Shown piece after piece: positions 1-43,300 of a stretch of 64,000 nt of DNA. The stretch's first letter is position 1; each line of letters opens with the position of its first letter. The notes under the pieces are model-generated. The model did no database searches and was not told the origin of the DNA. It was given only the letters and a program-made list of their open reading frames with translations. This DNA comes from Paraspadella gotoi. Taxonomy: Eukaryota; Chaetognatha. The position numbers and the translations under genes are program-made. The stretch spans positions 9,478,432 to 9,542,431 of the forward strand of contig CM119263.1 in the NCBI GenBank assembly GCA_051294375.1, in the 5' to 3' direction.

Positions 1-562
1 ACAATAATAATTAGGAATGAGGGTAATTCCAATAATAGTAATTCCAATCATAGTAATAATAATAATAATGTAAAAATAATAATAGTAATAATGATAAAAA
101 TAATAATAGTATCATTAACGATAAGAATAATAATAATTAGGAATATGGGTAATTCCAATAATTTTAATCTGGTATTTATGCCTTTCTATTTATGATCAGT
201 TAAAAAAAAAAAATTGACAAGTTTCTGTCTATGACTTAAAAAAAAAGAGGCAATGGCCTAGTATAAATGTTAGGTACCATAATGATAGTATTTACTTTTT
301 TTTTTCATTTGCCAAGTTTCTGTCTATGACTAAAAAAAAAAATGGCAAATGGCCTAGTGTAATGCTAATATTCACTCATGATTTTCATTGATATACTTAA
401 TACTTTTCCAATTTGCAATGTCCGCAATGATCCTTAATTGTTTGAATTTTATTTTTAGTGCCATTAGTGCAATTTTTCTTGCTCAATACTCATCGTTTAA
501 TCGTTTAATCTTCTTATTGTCTTAATTGTCAAATTGTCTCTTTTATTTCAGAAAAAAAATAC
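1..562. other. Dynein intron, left edge
   Basis: AT-rich sequence with (AAT)n-like runs and two similar segments near 200-245 and 305-350 (both contain aagtttctgtctatgact). I see no coding exon here, so the next dynein exon lies beyond the edge. Confidence 0.6.
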
Positions 563-29490
<28,928 letters not shown>

Positions 29491-29870
29491 CTAGCGTATG
29501 GAGAGAGGGTGGGAGGGCAGATAGGGAATAAATGGTAATATTATTATTAAAGATAACTATCAAGGGAGATTTATGAAAAAAAGAAGAAACCTGAAATATT
29601 ATGAAGCTTATTATTAATTTCAATTTTAATATTATTAATATTAATTAAAAGACTGGATAATTTGGGTCGTAAAATCAAAGGCGAAATGATGACGGTTGTC
29701 GTCGTGAGTTTCTGAGCTGCGACGAGGCTGCAACGCAGCCTGCGTCGACATCGTCGTTGATAAATCATCGCAGCAACGACCTGTCACTATTTTTGCAACG
29801 GTTCTCAAACCACCTGTTTTTAGAGCTTCCATCGATCGGATTTTGAAAATAGATTTGCTTTCGCTTTTTT

Positions 29871-30117
<247 letters not shown>

Positions 30118-30531
30118 ACAAAACGAGAGTCTCATTTTTTCCCCCTCGTTGAATGCTAACGTCATTCCAAGCAGCCGACGCCATCAATAAACAATGATGG
30201 CGCTCTCGGCTTATTTCCTGATTTTCTGTCGTCATCGTTACCAACAGATGTCGCCAATGACGTCTCTGACGCTAAATTTTTCAGTCAGAATTCCGTATTT
30301 TCGTTGTTACTATATTTGAGGTCGACACGTTTTGTTTTAGAGTCATCGCAAGTTCGTTGCATTATTCAGAAATACATACGAAGATATACTGAATATAATT
30401 AATCATTTCGATGTTAATCTACATTCTTTTTTTCTACCGAGAAAGAAATATTATCAAGCAAATTTCTAAGAAACAATGAAAGTCTCGAGCAGAAAAAAAA
30501 ACAAGTCATCGAAAACCTTTGTTTCTACATA

Positions 30532-30687
30532 ATGGAATTATCCTGGCGGATATCGGCTGAAGAAAGAGTAACAACGCCCATTGTGGAGACGTTGGGAGGT
30601 GAACGAGGAAGGGGTTGGGGTTGTAGGCTGCGGGGGGCGGCGGTTGCGGCTACGGCGGCGGCGGTGGCGGCGACAGCGGCGCCTCAG
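30532..30687 (+). CDS. Possible first exon of an unknown plus-strand gene
   Basis: Open from an ATG (MELSWRISAEERVTTPIVET) through an Ala-rich stretch to CCTCAG|GTGAGTGTC, a strong donor, phase 0. It has higher GC than its surroundings. No family is recognised. It could equally be GC-rich non-coding sequence. Confidence 0.3.
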
Positions 30688-31101
30688 GTGAGTGTCAGGT
30701 CGATTCGCGAATCAAACAGAGTTTCGGTGACCGAAGGATTCTAACCTCAAGGGGTCAGGTTTGAGGCGGGAAATGTCAGCAAGTAGGGCAGGCGTCGAGT
30801 TCATACGAAAGCGTTTCGTTGCGTAACGAAACAGATTTAGGATCGATGCGAAAGTCAGGAGAAAAAGATTTACTATACATCTGAAAGAAACGAAAATAGA
30901 TCTGACATCGACTGGTGAAGTTCGAGGCAAAGAGCAAAACAAAAGGGTCTTTTGATCGATAGCGACGCTATTTCCGTATCTTTTTTTCCTATCTCTTCTT
31001 TCTTTCTTCTCTTTCTTTCCTTCTTCTTTTTTTTCTTTCTTTTTTCTTTCTTTCTTTTTTCTCCTTTATTTTTTCTATTCTTTTTTTATTTTCTTTCTGT
31101 C

Positions 31102-31564
31102 NNNNNNNNNNNNNNNNNNNNNNNNNNNNNNNNNNNNNNNNNNNNNNNNNNNNNNNNNNNNNNNNNNNNNNNNNNNNNNNNNNNNNNNNNNNNNNNNNNN
31201 NNNNNNNNNNNNNNNNNNNNNNNNNNNNNNNNNNNNNNNNNNNNNNNNNNNNNNNNNNNNNNNNNNNNNNNNNNNNNNNNNNNNNNNNNNNNNNNNNNNN
31301 NNNNNNNNNNNNNNNNNNNNNNNNNNNNNNNNNNNNNNNNNNNNNNNNNNNNNNNNNNNNNNNNNNNNNNNNNNNNNNNNNNNNNNNNNNNNNNNNNNNN
31401 NNNNNNNNNNNNNNNNNNNNNNNNNNNNNNNNNNNNNNNNNNNNNNNNNNNNNNNNNNNNNNNNNNNNNNNNNNNNNNNNNNNNNNNNNNNNNNNNNNNN
31501 NNNNNNNNNNNNNNNNNNNNNNNNNNNNNNNNNNNNNNNNNNNNNNNNNNNNNNNNNNNNNNNN
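31102..31564. other. Assembly gap (463 N)
   Basis: Run of N between pyrimidine-rich sequence and a GA tract. It is the most likely place for a join error between the dynein part and the GPCR part. Confidence 0.99.
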
Positions 31565-31680
31565 AAAAAAATTATATACGTAGGGAAGATCCCATTTGAA
31601 TCCTTCTCAAGGGCTGAATGACAAATTTCAATCTTTCCTGTTTGAATATAATTTAAAAGTGGGAATCAGAGAAAAAGAAG

Positions 31681-31831
<151 letters not shown>

Positions 31832-31845
31832 ATGACCCCACAGGA

Positions 31846-31878
31846 AACGGCCGGGACGCTGAGGAAATTGAAAAAGGT
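31846..31878 (+). CDS. Possible 33-bp exon
   Basis: ACCCCACAG|GAAACGGCC to AAAAAG|GTAAGT, with both splice signals strong. It encodes ETAGTLRKLKK in phase with the exon at 30532. A 145-bp (GA)n tract ends just upstream. Unrecognised. Confidence 0.28.
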
Positions 31879-33268
31879 AAGTTGAGGCGATCTGAAAAAC
31901 GAATGCGGGAAAGTTAGAAAGCCGAAACAATAGTGAGTTAAAAAGTCAAATTTAAAACAAAACGGTCATGAAGGATCAACAATTCAACAGTGATGGCCGA
32001 GGGCGATGGGGAGACCAAGCAGTCTAGCTGCTTCCATACACATTGAGTTCCTCCCCGTATTTCTGAGGTCGACTTTGCGTCCAAAGGTTGAAAGGGGTCA
32101 TGGAGCTGATTGGGTCTTAACCAGCATCTATGAGGTCAATAATGGTCAATGATGATCGCCAGTTTTTGGCGAAACAAATGAGCGTCGATGCGAATCTCAA
32201 CGTGAAGCGACATCCATCGTCATTTTGGCTTTTAACCGGATGTAATTGATGCGCGTCGCTAATAAAGTAAATATTGTGGAAGAACTCATGAAGTCATGAA
32301 GTCGCGTCCTTCGCGTCATTAAAAAATCCCTAATCACGAATTGGTTACGTCGCTGACATATTTATGAGAAAGCCGACTGGAATTATTATTATCGAAAAAG
32401 TGTCGAACGGAAGTCGCCAGTCGCGGAAACAAGTGGAAGTAATCGAGTGAAAACTCCATCTGTTGTGGTAAGGTGGTAAGGTAAGGTGGTAAGGTGGTAA
32501 GGTGGAAAGTAAAAGTGGCCTTGGGGTCTAAAAGAAAAAAAAGGAATCGTTTGGAAAGTGGAAAGGGGGTGTGGTTAAAAAGAAAAAAGATTGAGTGTGG
32601 ATGGAAAAAGACAGAGGAGAAAAAATAGTTTAACGTCGCGATGGGGAAGTTGAAATATTGATTCAGGAATGTGAAATCGACATAATTAGCCAACAGAAGA
32701 TGGATGTTCCAGGTTAAGAAATCAAATTCAAACGACTTTTAAAAAGGGTTTCCACCAACAGCGTTTATAACGGGAACCCAGAGAAAGGTTATTATCGACG
32801 TTCTTAGGTTCGAACCTTGATAACAACGTCATTGTTCAATCAGGAAAAAAAAATATTTAGAGATAAAATAACTCGGTAAAAAAAGAAGAAGAAGAGGAGC
32901 TCAGCTCTGTTAACTTACTTCACATTTTCCCTTCGTGACGTGACTCTTTCCCTTTCTTTTCTCTTCCCTCGGTATCCCTTGCGATCCCTTTCCCTTACTT
33001 TTCCTTCCATTCCCTTTCCTTCCCTTTGCTTTCTTTTCCTTTTCTTTTCTTTTCTTTTCTTTTCTTTCCTCCCCTTTCCTATCCTTTCCTTCCCTTTAAT
33101 TCCCTTCTCTTCTCTTCCCTTTCCTTCCCTCACCCGGAACAAAAGAGTCTTAACGAGATTATGTACTAAAGCAAAGGAATATTTTTTTAAGCGAACGGCC
33201 GGTCTGGGAGAACAATAGCGCTGAAATGTCCCGGCTTCGTGACCATACCCGCTCTTTCATAATTGCGT

Positions 33269-33309
<41 letters not shown>

Positions 33310-34329
33310 CTCTTTTCTATACAATAAATTAAAACAAAATTAAAAATCAAAAAGACTTCGTACCAGCTTAGTCGATCGTTTTCCCACATCATAGGCGAAT
33401 TTTGACACGAACTTCTGCCAAATTCTTTTTTTTTTTTTAATGCGAAAAATGAAGGAAGAAAAACTTTGAAAATTGAAGGCAAAAGGGTGGAGGAAAAAAG
33501 GATAAAGGAGCGCGATAGATTTTAAGCTCACAAGAGCACTCCCTGTCACAAGACCACTCCCTCTCACCTCTCCCGGTGTTTTCCTATCTGTTTCTCTTTC
33601 CATCTTATTCATCGGTAGTCGAAAGCAAACTGACTTCGGAGGCGGAGAAGGAAAAGAAATGACAAAAAAAAACAAACAAACAAAACGGGCGTCATCGATA
33701 GAGGCGCCACTGGCAGACGAGAAGAAAATCAAATTCCGAACCGAGATTTAAATCATGATCAAAAATTTATTTTACAAGTCTCATTTGTTCATTATTCAAC
33801 CTCAAAAAAACTTTTTTAATGAAAGTTTAAGTATAAGTTTAAGCTTAACACAAGTCAAAGATTTGCGCAAAAGCAAAGCTCATTCCGAAGGTGACTTTTC
33901 ACTATGAACGAACTTTGATTTTCTGCAATTTTCACCGCAAGTAACTGACGTGAATAAACGGGTCATGTTGTGCGCAACGAGCGACACCAATGGCTTTGGC
34001 GGAAACAAGAACCGACAAAAGTGCAATTCCAAGAGACAAAAGGCTAACTTGGCGCCGGGAAAGANNNNNNNNNNAGGAAGAAGACTAGATTTAAGTGTTT
34101 CCATAAATACTCTGAAATCGCCTGACGGGAGAAGAAGAGGAGGCCGAAGCAAATTTTTTTTTTCTTGTAACACTTAAAAATATCACGATTTTTATTAATC
34201 GAGCACTTAAAACCTAATGGAAGAAATAAGGTTACGAAAGAACAGGATTCATTCTCCGTCGAAGAAAATGCAAGTAAGGCCATTAATACGAATGTATTAA
34301 ACCATAGTTACAATTCAGGAAAAGAAAAT

Positions 34330-34332
<3 letters not shown>

Positions 34333-34408
<76 letters not shown>
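34333..34408 (+). repeat. (CT)n tract
   Basis: 76 bp between dynein and GPCR-1. A shorter one lies at 33271-33307. Confidence 0.95.
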
Positions 34409-34412
<4 letters not shown>

Positions 34413-36194
34413 CTTTCCCATAACCAGAAATTCGACGCTTCTATTCTCTCAAATCATGACCTCCTTATAAATGACTTTTGACCCGAAAAAAGGATTTTGA
34501 CGATAGTCGCTCGCGTCACTGTCGTCGCGCGAAGGCGCCGCGTCGCGCGTGACGACGACGACGACGACCGCGACGACGACGACGATCGAGACGGCGACGA
34601 CGACCACAAAAAAATGGAGTCACAGTTTGTGATGTCTTTTTGCCCGTTGGTCCGAGAAGGCGACTTTTTCATCTGTCATTCGTCTCTTTGGTTAATCTCA
34701 TCCTTTTGGTTAACCATAATTAAATTTTAAGACTGAAAAAAAAAAATTCTACAATCTCTAATTAGTAGTTGTGACTTACTATTTTTATGATTGGGGATTA
34801 TGAAAGGCGAAAGCCCTAACCCAAATCATTAACCATAATCACTTCCCTGATCCCTAACCCTAATCCTTAGTCTAAACTTAAAAATTAACTTCTTTCCGAA
34901 TTTAGGATAAAATACAAATGGGCCGTTCAGTGAAATAGCCATTTAAAAAGATGGTGGCCAAGCATTGAATCGTTGCATTCGTGATTAATTTACTTACCCC
35001 CTGAAATTTTACAATTTTTTTTTAATTTTTTTTTCCTCTATATATATTTCCTTCCGACTAGGAGGATTTGTCTCTACTTTTTTTACTATGAGCTTTTCCC
35101 TTTATTTTCTATAGAAATTTTCTTTCTGTCTGCACCCAACTAGATCTTATTGTATGTTTTACACAAATAAAAAATGTTTAATCTTAATAACCAAAGGGCG
35201 GTATAAATAAAAGAGCATTTTAAAAATAAAATAGTAATAAAATTTATTTAAGTATATCCACCAGAAGTTTTAATCTTTTTTTCTGAAACAAAACAAGTCC
35301 CATTAAATTTTTTATATATTTTCAACCTATTTTACGAGATGGCTTTACAAAGAAGAAAGCTTTTTATAAGATAAGGTATTTAAAATAAACTTTATCTGCA
35401 CCCACAAGATCTTCATTGTACATGCTTTTAACAAAATAGCAATTATTTTTAAAAAAAATTTATTATTTTAAATCTTTTAAAAAAATATTTTTATATTTTT
35501 TAACAAATATTTTTTTTCTTATTCTATTTTATTTTATTCTATTTCTTATCCTATGTATTGATCAAAGCATCAATATATATATATCGAAACAAAAATAATA
35601 TTATTTTTATTTATAAAATATTTTTATAAGTAGCAAAATATTATTAGTTCCGCAGTAACAGTTAAGTTTAAGCCTTGAAAGTGATTTACATGTATTGGCG
35701 CAGCCACTGGTCTAAATTTCATTTAATCCTTTTCCCGATTTTTTCCTTTAAAGTTTTTCCTCTCATGAAGGCAAAAAAATATTCTACAACCGCCACCTTT
35801 GCGATGAACCCTTTTCGGAAGATTGCAAAACATCTCTCTTCGTTCAACCTCTTTTCTCTTTTATTTGCAAATGCTTGACATTTTTCTTTCGCAATCATCG
35901 CTTCACCTTTTTTTTCCCTCACATTCTCCCACGACTTTTCAGGGTTTCCCTTCTTTTTTTTTCGTTAAGGTCGTTATCATTATCTTGTTATCATCGACGT
36001 CATAAAAATCTCTTTTTCGTCCAGCTCTCTCTTCGTCGTTATATTTAGCTTCTCTTCCTTTCTTCCTTTCCTTCTCTTAGTTTCCTTCCTCATCATTTTT
36101 CTTTTCTTTTTTCAAACCCCTGCTCCTCCTTTCCTTTTTCTCTTCCTCCTCCTCCTCCTCCGTTTCCATTTTCTTTCCTTACCCTCGCTCGCGT

Positions 36195-36268
36195 CTTCCA
36201 CGCCTAAAGAAACGGAAGTTTTCGCTCAGCGGAAATTCGCGGTCACGATTTCGCCCGACGATCAAAAG
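36195..36268 (+). other. Possible 5' exon upstream of GPCR-1
   Basis: A long pyrimidine tract ends in CCTAAAG, followed by about 74 GC-rich bases and AAAAG|GTGAGT. Two frames are open. It may be an untranslated leader exon of GPCR-1. The evidence is splice signals only. Confidence 0.3.
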
Positions 36269-36419
36269 GTGAGTTCCGTCGCAGAAACTGAGGCCGAGTT
36301 GAATCATTTTTAACTTATGTCAACAGAAACCAACAATAGGTTTTCAAAAGATTCTAATATTTTCATATTTCATATTTTATATTTTCATACAATTGAAAAA
36401 ATGTTTTTAAAATATTAAG

Positions 36420-36640
36420 CCACTTCATTCATAGGAAAACCAGGTACTTTGTGAGTGAATAAACAAGACTGTGAGACTGTGTGAGAGAGTCTTGATTAAA
36501 AACTTTCAGCGACCTACTATGTCATTATCTTGTAAGAGTGATGGAGGCCTTAAACTACCGAAGCCTGTCCAAAGTCAAGGGCAAGATAGCTTATTTATTA
36601 AATGAATGGATAATTTTTATTTTGGGAGTACCAATTTCAT
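36420..36640 (+). repeat. Dispersed repeat R1, copy B
   Basis: Same core as copy A with small changes, same orientation, ending gtaccaatttcat. Confidence 0.85.
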
Positions 36641-37349
36641 TTAATATGGGAAGGTTTCATACATCAACGTTTCTCATGCATTCAATTTAAATAAAATTCG
36701 TTTCAAACTGTCAGTATTTTCCCGTTTTAATCATTTGAATCCTATAAATTATATTATATTATTTTAAATATAAATTCTAAATATTATAAATTCTATAAAC
36801 TTTGTAATATCTAAATGATACAACAGAATTTCACGTAATTCGTTTCAATTGACATCAAAATATATCGAATTTTTTAAAAGCGGTTTCTCAGGAAAATTTT
36901 TAATTGACCACTCTGTGTTGTCTCACATGACCTTAGTCGTGAAACAATCAGATCAAACTGACTTTAGGGTTCGAGCGGCCAAAAAGGATATCGGGAAATG
37001 GGACCTTCTCTTCCTTTTTTTTTTAATCAATTGTTTCTTCTCCTTTAAAACAAATATCCTTTCAAATCTTCCCTCCCGTTTTCCCTAAATACGTCGCTTC
37101 TATTTCGTGATTTAAGATCACCAGAGGGTAATTGTTCATTTTTCGTTCTTCACAAAAAAAACCTGAATCCAAAATAAACAAAACTCGTAGAAAATGTTTA
37201 CTTTCACTCCCGAAAAGGAAAAAGACTAAGAAACCATCGAAAGATAAACAACTCGACCCCCTCCCCTACAGAGTCGCCGCCATCAACCGATTTTCTCTCC
37301 ACGGTCGCAGGTGGCTTCCCTCGTTTTTTTAGTGGCGGCGGAATAGAAA

Positions 37350-37380
37350 ATGGAGACGATGAATCTAACGGAATTTCAGG
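37350..37380 (+). CDS. GPCR-1 exon 1 (start codon)
   Basis: Encodes METMNLTEFQ with an N-glycosylation site, phase 1 end, donor GTAAGA. An acceptor-like TTTTTTTAG lies 18 bases upstream, suggesting that a 5' UTR intron precedes it. The start is inferred from phase and similarity of layout to GPCR-2. Confidence 0.65.
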
Positions 37381-40300
37381 GTAAGAAATCTCACCCATGG
37401 CCGGAAGGGGTGGTGGTAGAGATAACGTTGAAGATAATAATGAGTTTTGTTTGTTGTTACATCAGGAATAGTTAAAACCTCGTTCATTATTTTAATTAGC
37501 CTCCTGTTTCGAAGTTTAAAGGAATTTTTCCATTATTTACCCTTTTGTTTAAAAGTTTGGTGGAAAAATTATAGTTCAGGCCAAAAGATATTCATTTCGG
37601 GATCATCCCAAGAAACGCCATTTGTTTCTAAACCCCATCAAAATTTCCGCCTTTTTAAAGCAATCTTTTTTTTTAAAAATCAGTGGTTTACATGGGGGGA
37701 AACTGTGAAGATTGGGGGAGTTCTATGTGGGCGCGCCTCCCTGCTAATGTTTACCGATCGTGATCATTAGTGTCAACATCATCTTTGAGCAAGAGAACCC
37801 CGCCTCGCGGTCAACCAAGCGTAAAACCATAAAACAGCTTTGAAATTGCCGATATTCGTTTGCACTAGCAAGTTTATGTTAATAAACAGTGTCGAATAAA
37901 TTTGTCAGCGTAATTTTTTAAGATTTTTGAAATAAAAACGTTAGCAGGAATTCATTTATTTACTAACAGCATCAATTCACTTTAGTTACTTTTAAATAAA
38001 ACTTTTAAATCCAAATTCTCTTTAGTTATATATAACAGTTTAGCCATTATAAAAGCAGTATTAAGATGAATGATTAAAATATAAAATAATTACTGATTTT
38101 GTACATCGTGGTCGTAGTCTTTCCGCTATTATTTAATCAAATAAAAGACTATGTTGAATATATTTTTAGAGATGACGCCGTCGCCTTTTGAGCTGCAAGA
38201 TCTGTTGGACTCAAATACAACTGGAAACTGCACAGCAAACGTCACGGGAAACGTCACGAGAGGTAAGATTCAACACAGATCGTGGTTCCTTTTTCCTCAT
38301 TTATCTGAAATAATTTTTAATTATATCATTTATTTGGATTTATTTTACATGATATGATGATAGCTCTTTCCAAATGCTTTCAAAATGTTATCAAGACCTG
38401 AAGCGTAACGAATTCGAATATAAATTTCAGTATTATTCATCCTATATATACATTACAATGGAACATAAAATCACTACCCGCTGGATAATGGATATGGCTG
38501 TTACGTCCATCAGCTAACCCTCTACCAGCTGTCAGTGGCACTTGTCCCGAAATGTTCCTTGCAAAATAGTGACGGGCTTGTTAAACAACTGATAGCAAGA
38601 TAACCCCCGGATCCGAAGTTTCGGAAAGCAAGGCAATTAACGAAAAAATTTCAAAGACCCTCGGGACTAAGAACACTGAGAAGGGCATTGCGACCCCCTT
38701 TCCTCTCGATCACTACTGTACGAATTTAATTTGCTAGTCCTTTTATTTTATAAAAAAATATATTTTTACCCGCTTCATAATGTCGTCAATTACCACTTAC
38801 CATACCCCTTCCCTTATGTATAGAAGACCAAAATAGTAATAATAGTAATAATAATAATCTAGGTTGTCATGCTTAGTTGAATAAATATAAAAAAGGGTCA
38901 GTTCTTCTAGATATATATTTCCAGGTTTATATTTATTGGACTTCTGTGCGAATCGAGTTACCATATACGTAGTTATAAAGAGTGAATTCAACCAAGCACA
39001 TGTACGTAGATATTTTTTTCGAAAATCGGTACAAATACAATTATGGTGGTTATATATATATCTCGAACCATATCTTGTTTCTCAGAATCGTCAAGGCCAA
39101 GAAATCGACATTTTCTTAATCGAACGGTTCTATCTAACTCGGACTTAATCCGTCGCAAATGGAATCGGGGTTCCAATTTCTGAGGCCAGGCCTGATGCGA
39201 TGCCTTATGCAATGCGTGCTACCACTTCTAAATTTATGCTATTCCTACCATGCCTGCTTCTATTCCTCAATGCCGTACTTGATATTAAATACCAATGCCA
39301 CAACGCTTATATAAACACTGCCGCCGGAGTCTAAGATGAAAGGTTTGCCCATTTCCCTCTTTTCTCAAAGGACTCGATATATGGTACCGAATTACGCAAA
39401 CGAGATGGCGAATAAATAGCCACGCCCTCGAGGACTTGATGCGCTCAGCGCAACGCCACTCACGCCCCCTCTCGACCTTCCGGCAACCAAGAGGGCTTCG
39501 GCGTCGGGCCTCCCTGAGCCATCAGTCTCGGTGCTTACGCTATTAGCGTTCGTTCACCCCCCCTCTCGCCTCCCCGTATGATTACTTTTATGGCGTTCCG
39601 CGAAAGAAGGCCGGCCTTTTTCTGCTTGAGACGTTAATATTTGCGAGATCGGGTGACTAGGGGGATTCCGGCCAACTCTTTTCTGAAATATGATAACTCC
39701 ACTGAGATTCGTACACTAAACGAAATTCTTCATTTAAGGCGCAAATTTAGTTAAGACTGAAAAATCTCGAGTCCAGTGGCCAACTTCTTCAACATAACGT
39801 TAATTAAAATCATTCTGCTATTTCCCTCCAGCGAAATAATTACGAATCGATATGGCGAGCGAATGAACTCGTACAATGATTAATCCTAAGCACGCCCAAA
39901 TTAATCCAGCAAATTAGCCGCCCTACTCTTTGAATTGAGACCGACCGTTGCCTCGTGACGTTTGACGGCCGATTTCTCATTCANNNNNNNNNNNNNNNNN
40001 NNNNNNNNNNNNNNNNNNNNNNNNNNNNNNNNNNNNNNNNNNNNNNNNNNNNNNNNNNNNNNNNNNNNNNNNNNNNNNNNNNNNNNNNNNNNNNNNNNNN
40101 NNNNNNNNNNNNNNNNNNNNNNNNNNNNNNNNNNNNNNNNNNNNNNNNNNNNNNNNNNNNNNNNNNNNNNNNNNNNNNNNNNNNNNNNNNNNNNNNNNNN
40201 NNNNNNNNNNNNNNNNNNNNNNNNNNNNNNNNNNNNNNNNNNNNNNNNNNNNNNNNNNNNNNNNNNNNNNNNNNNNNNNNNNNNTTCGGGCTCTATGACT

Positions 40301-43300
40301 TGTCTTAAATTAAGGCTTAATTTTTAAAAAAACGCCTGTTAGAAAAAATCTCTTCAATAATAGTCATTCGAGTGTAACTGAATTTTAAATTGATATTTTT
40401 TTACATTAATCCAAGTCATTCTCGTAAAAGTTAGTTATGATGGTTTTTGATAAAGCTTATATATATATATTTTCTCGAAACATGAGGTGGTTGTAACTGT
40501 AACTAGTTTTAAAATCGTAATATTATTTCTTAATACTTGCGAAGTATCCATTATTTTCCCACCTTGGAAATCCCGATTATTGAGCGAAACATGCAGTGAA
40601 AATTGTGTCAGAGAAGGTTCTACGTTGAGCATAACACGTAGAAGGCGAATTTAGGAAGAACGCAAGGTTGGAGAAATTTTGTATTTTAATAGTAAATGTG
40701 ACAAAACAAAGTAATGGCGATAAAGGGTGAATGAATATCGTGATCATAAGCAACGGAGTAACCATTTTAAAATGACGTGAATGTCATTAATCTCGGCCAC
40801 AACGCAAGAAAACCGGTGACGACTTGACATTCACGCTCATATACACGAAGATACAGAAAAAGCGTAATCGAAACATTACAATTATATTGGTTGTACCAAA
40901 TTCATAAAATTCAGCTCCTTGTATTTTGATGCTGGGTGGAGTACAATATGGTATTTCCCGATCTTACGGAAATTAAATTTTATACCACTTCATTGATAGG
41001 GAAGCCAGGTACTCTGGGAGTGAATAAACGAGACTGAGAGAGTTTTGATTGAAACCTTGCTATGTCATTATCTTGTAAGAGTGATGGAGGCCTTAAACCA
41101 CCAAAGCGTGTCCAAAATCAGGGGCAAGATAGCTTATTTATTAAATGAATGGATAATTTTTATATTGGTTGTACCAATTGCACGAAACTAAATTATGATT
41201 TTTTAAAAATCATCTACAATTTTCTCCGTCTCCCTTGTTCACCTCCAGGAGGGGGCGGCGGCGGCGGGTTTCCCCTCTGGTACCATGTTCTGTTCCTGAT
41301 TGCCGTTACTATCGGCTACGTTTTCAACCCCCTCTGCTTCATCGTGATGCGGAGGCCAAGTCTCAGCGGCCTCACCATCTCCGTTTACCTCTCAGTCCTT
41401 GCCGTCGTTGACTTTCTCGTCCAGGTAAATTTATCGATTTATCAATTTAACCTTTTTTTTTTCCTATTCCATTGACGTTTTTAAAAAGGAAATGCGTCAA
41501 TTCTGATGAAAAGAATGTCACACCAGTTGTTAATTTGTAAATGTAAAATTGTTTGCATAAAATAAGCTCGAGTTTTAATCTTATTTCTGCATATGAAAAA
41601 AGCACGGGGAAGAAAGTTATAAAACAATTTTTTTTCGTAGTCTGAAAAAAATTAGCTTGTCAAAAAAGGTGTTTGAATCTGAATAAAAGATTTTTTTATT
41701 CTAAATCGTGAGTTGAATCTGGTAAGGTTATTTTTATAAAAAAGATTTAATTATTCATTTCATCTCATTAAAATTTTACCTTTGGAATTCAACTTGGTTT
41801 TTTTTTTTACATTTTGAGCCATAGTGAAGGCTCTCTAGTCTCTACCTTCTCCGATATTTTTTTTTATCTCTCCAGTCTTTTTTTCCAGAATTTTTTTGTT
41901 TTTGTTTTTTATCATTTGCCGTTTAATCTTTGAAATATTTTTTATTGAAAAAACTATTTTTTGTTTTCAATAAAAAAACTTTTTTACGCAGTATCAATTC
42001 TTTTTTTTTTTTTTTTATCAATTTGTTCCTTTTCTGTTTTCTTTTTAACTGCTTAAAATCTTTTTTTTTTCCCGTGTCCAGATCGCAGAATTGTATCAGT
42101 GGTTGCTCCTTACCGGCAACCTTGTGGTCAACCACAGTTTCGCCACCTGCCAGATCCAAATGATCACCGTCAATGGTCTTCTCGCCTCTTCAAATTGGAT
42201 CCTCTCCGCCGTCTCCTTCGAACGTTTCTACTCTGTCTACTATCCCATAAAAGCCAGGTGAGGGCACGGAAGCATCCATGAGCGATTCCTCAACGTCGAC
42301 ACTAGACTCTTTACACATTGTATCCTTTTTTATTAATAAAAAAAAACCATGGGTTACCATGGATCGGTCAGGAAAATTCGAATGAAGATCAGAAAATTTA
42401 TTTCTTTTGTTGGCGCGGGTGGAGCGACTGGGGGAGGGAATTGAAATTTGCTTTTTTTTTCTTTAAAATTTGTCGCATTGCTCTTTAATTCTCCTTTTTT
42501 TCTCAGGTTTCTTTGTACGATCGAAAAAGCTGTCATCGGCTGCTTGGTCGTCGTCGCCGTCAGTTTTTTCCTTCGGTTATCCAATTTATGGGTAATGGAG
42601 GTCATTGGCACGCACTGCATGGTCAGCAGTGCGACCTACTTCTCGAGAAGTATCCAACCGTTGATGGAGGCGATGCTCATTACGGGTGAGGATCGAGGCT
42701 CCTCTTCGAGCAAGTTGGTTACATTTCAAGTGTATGTCCATTAATTACAAACCCTTTCTGCATTAAAGTCATGTTTTTTTAAAACTTTATTGAATTGTCC
42801 GTAAAAAAAGCCTTAACATTTAAATCTTGAAAAGGGTGTAATTATATAAATGAGGGAATAGAAAGAAGAAGCTTTTAAGAAAGTGGGTTCCCTGCTCTCT
42901 TCCCTGATTCCTCAGTTTTTTTTTTTAAAGAGAGAGGGGGAGAGATTATTCAATTTTTGTGTCAATTTGATTTTGATTATTTTTTTTTCGTTTTTCTTTC
43001 CCAATTTGGTTTGTCGAATCTGCTTACTTTGTTGGTTTGTCGGTCCGTCTGTAATCTTTTGTCTATAAGAGTTTGTTTTTATTTTGAACAACGAATTTAT
43101 TTAGAATGAAAAATGTACATGTTTCGGCTTCAATGTAAGCCTTCATCACTGCAAAGTGAATTGAATTTTGACAAATTATTTTCAGAGTTTAAAGTTTAGA
43201 GAGAGAGAGAGCAAAGTTTACAACAAAGAATTGAGAAAAGGACAGTGGTAGACTGATAGTAAGTTAAGGCTGAGGACAAGTGAGTGAAGGAGAGTGAAAG

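Noticed and set aside
32800-32820. ggttcgaacc, a possible tRNA B box
   Set aside because: The flanking bases do not form T or acceptor stems and there is no A box.
39360-39700. GC-richer stretch before the N gap as a gene exon
   Set aside because: No frame is open over a useful length and no splice pattern fits GPCR-1.
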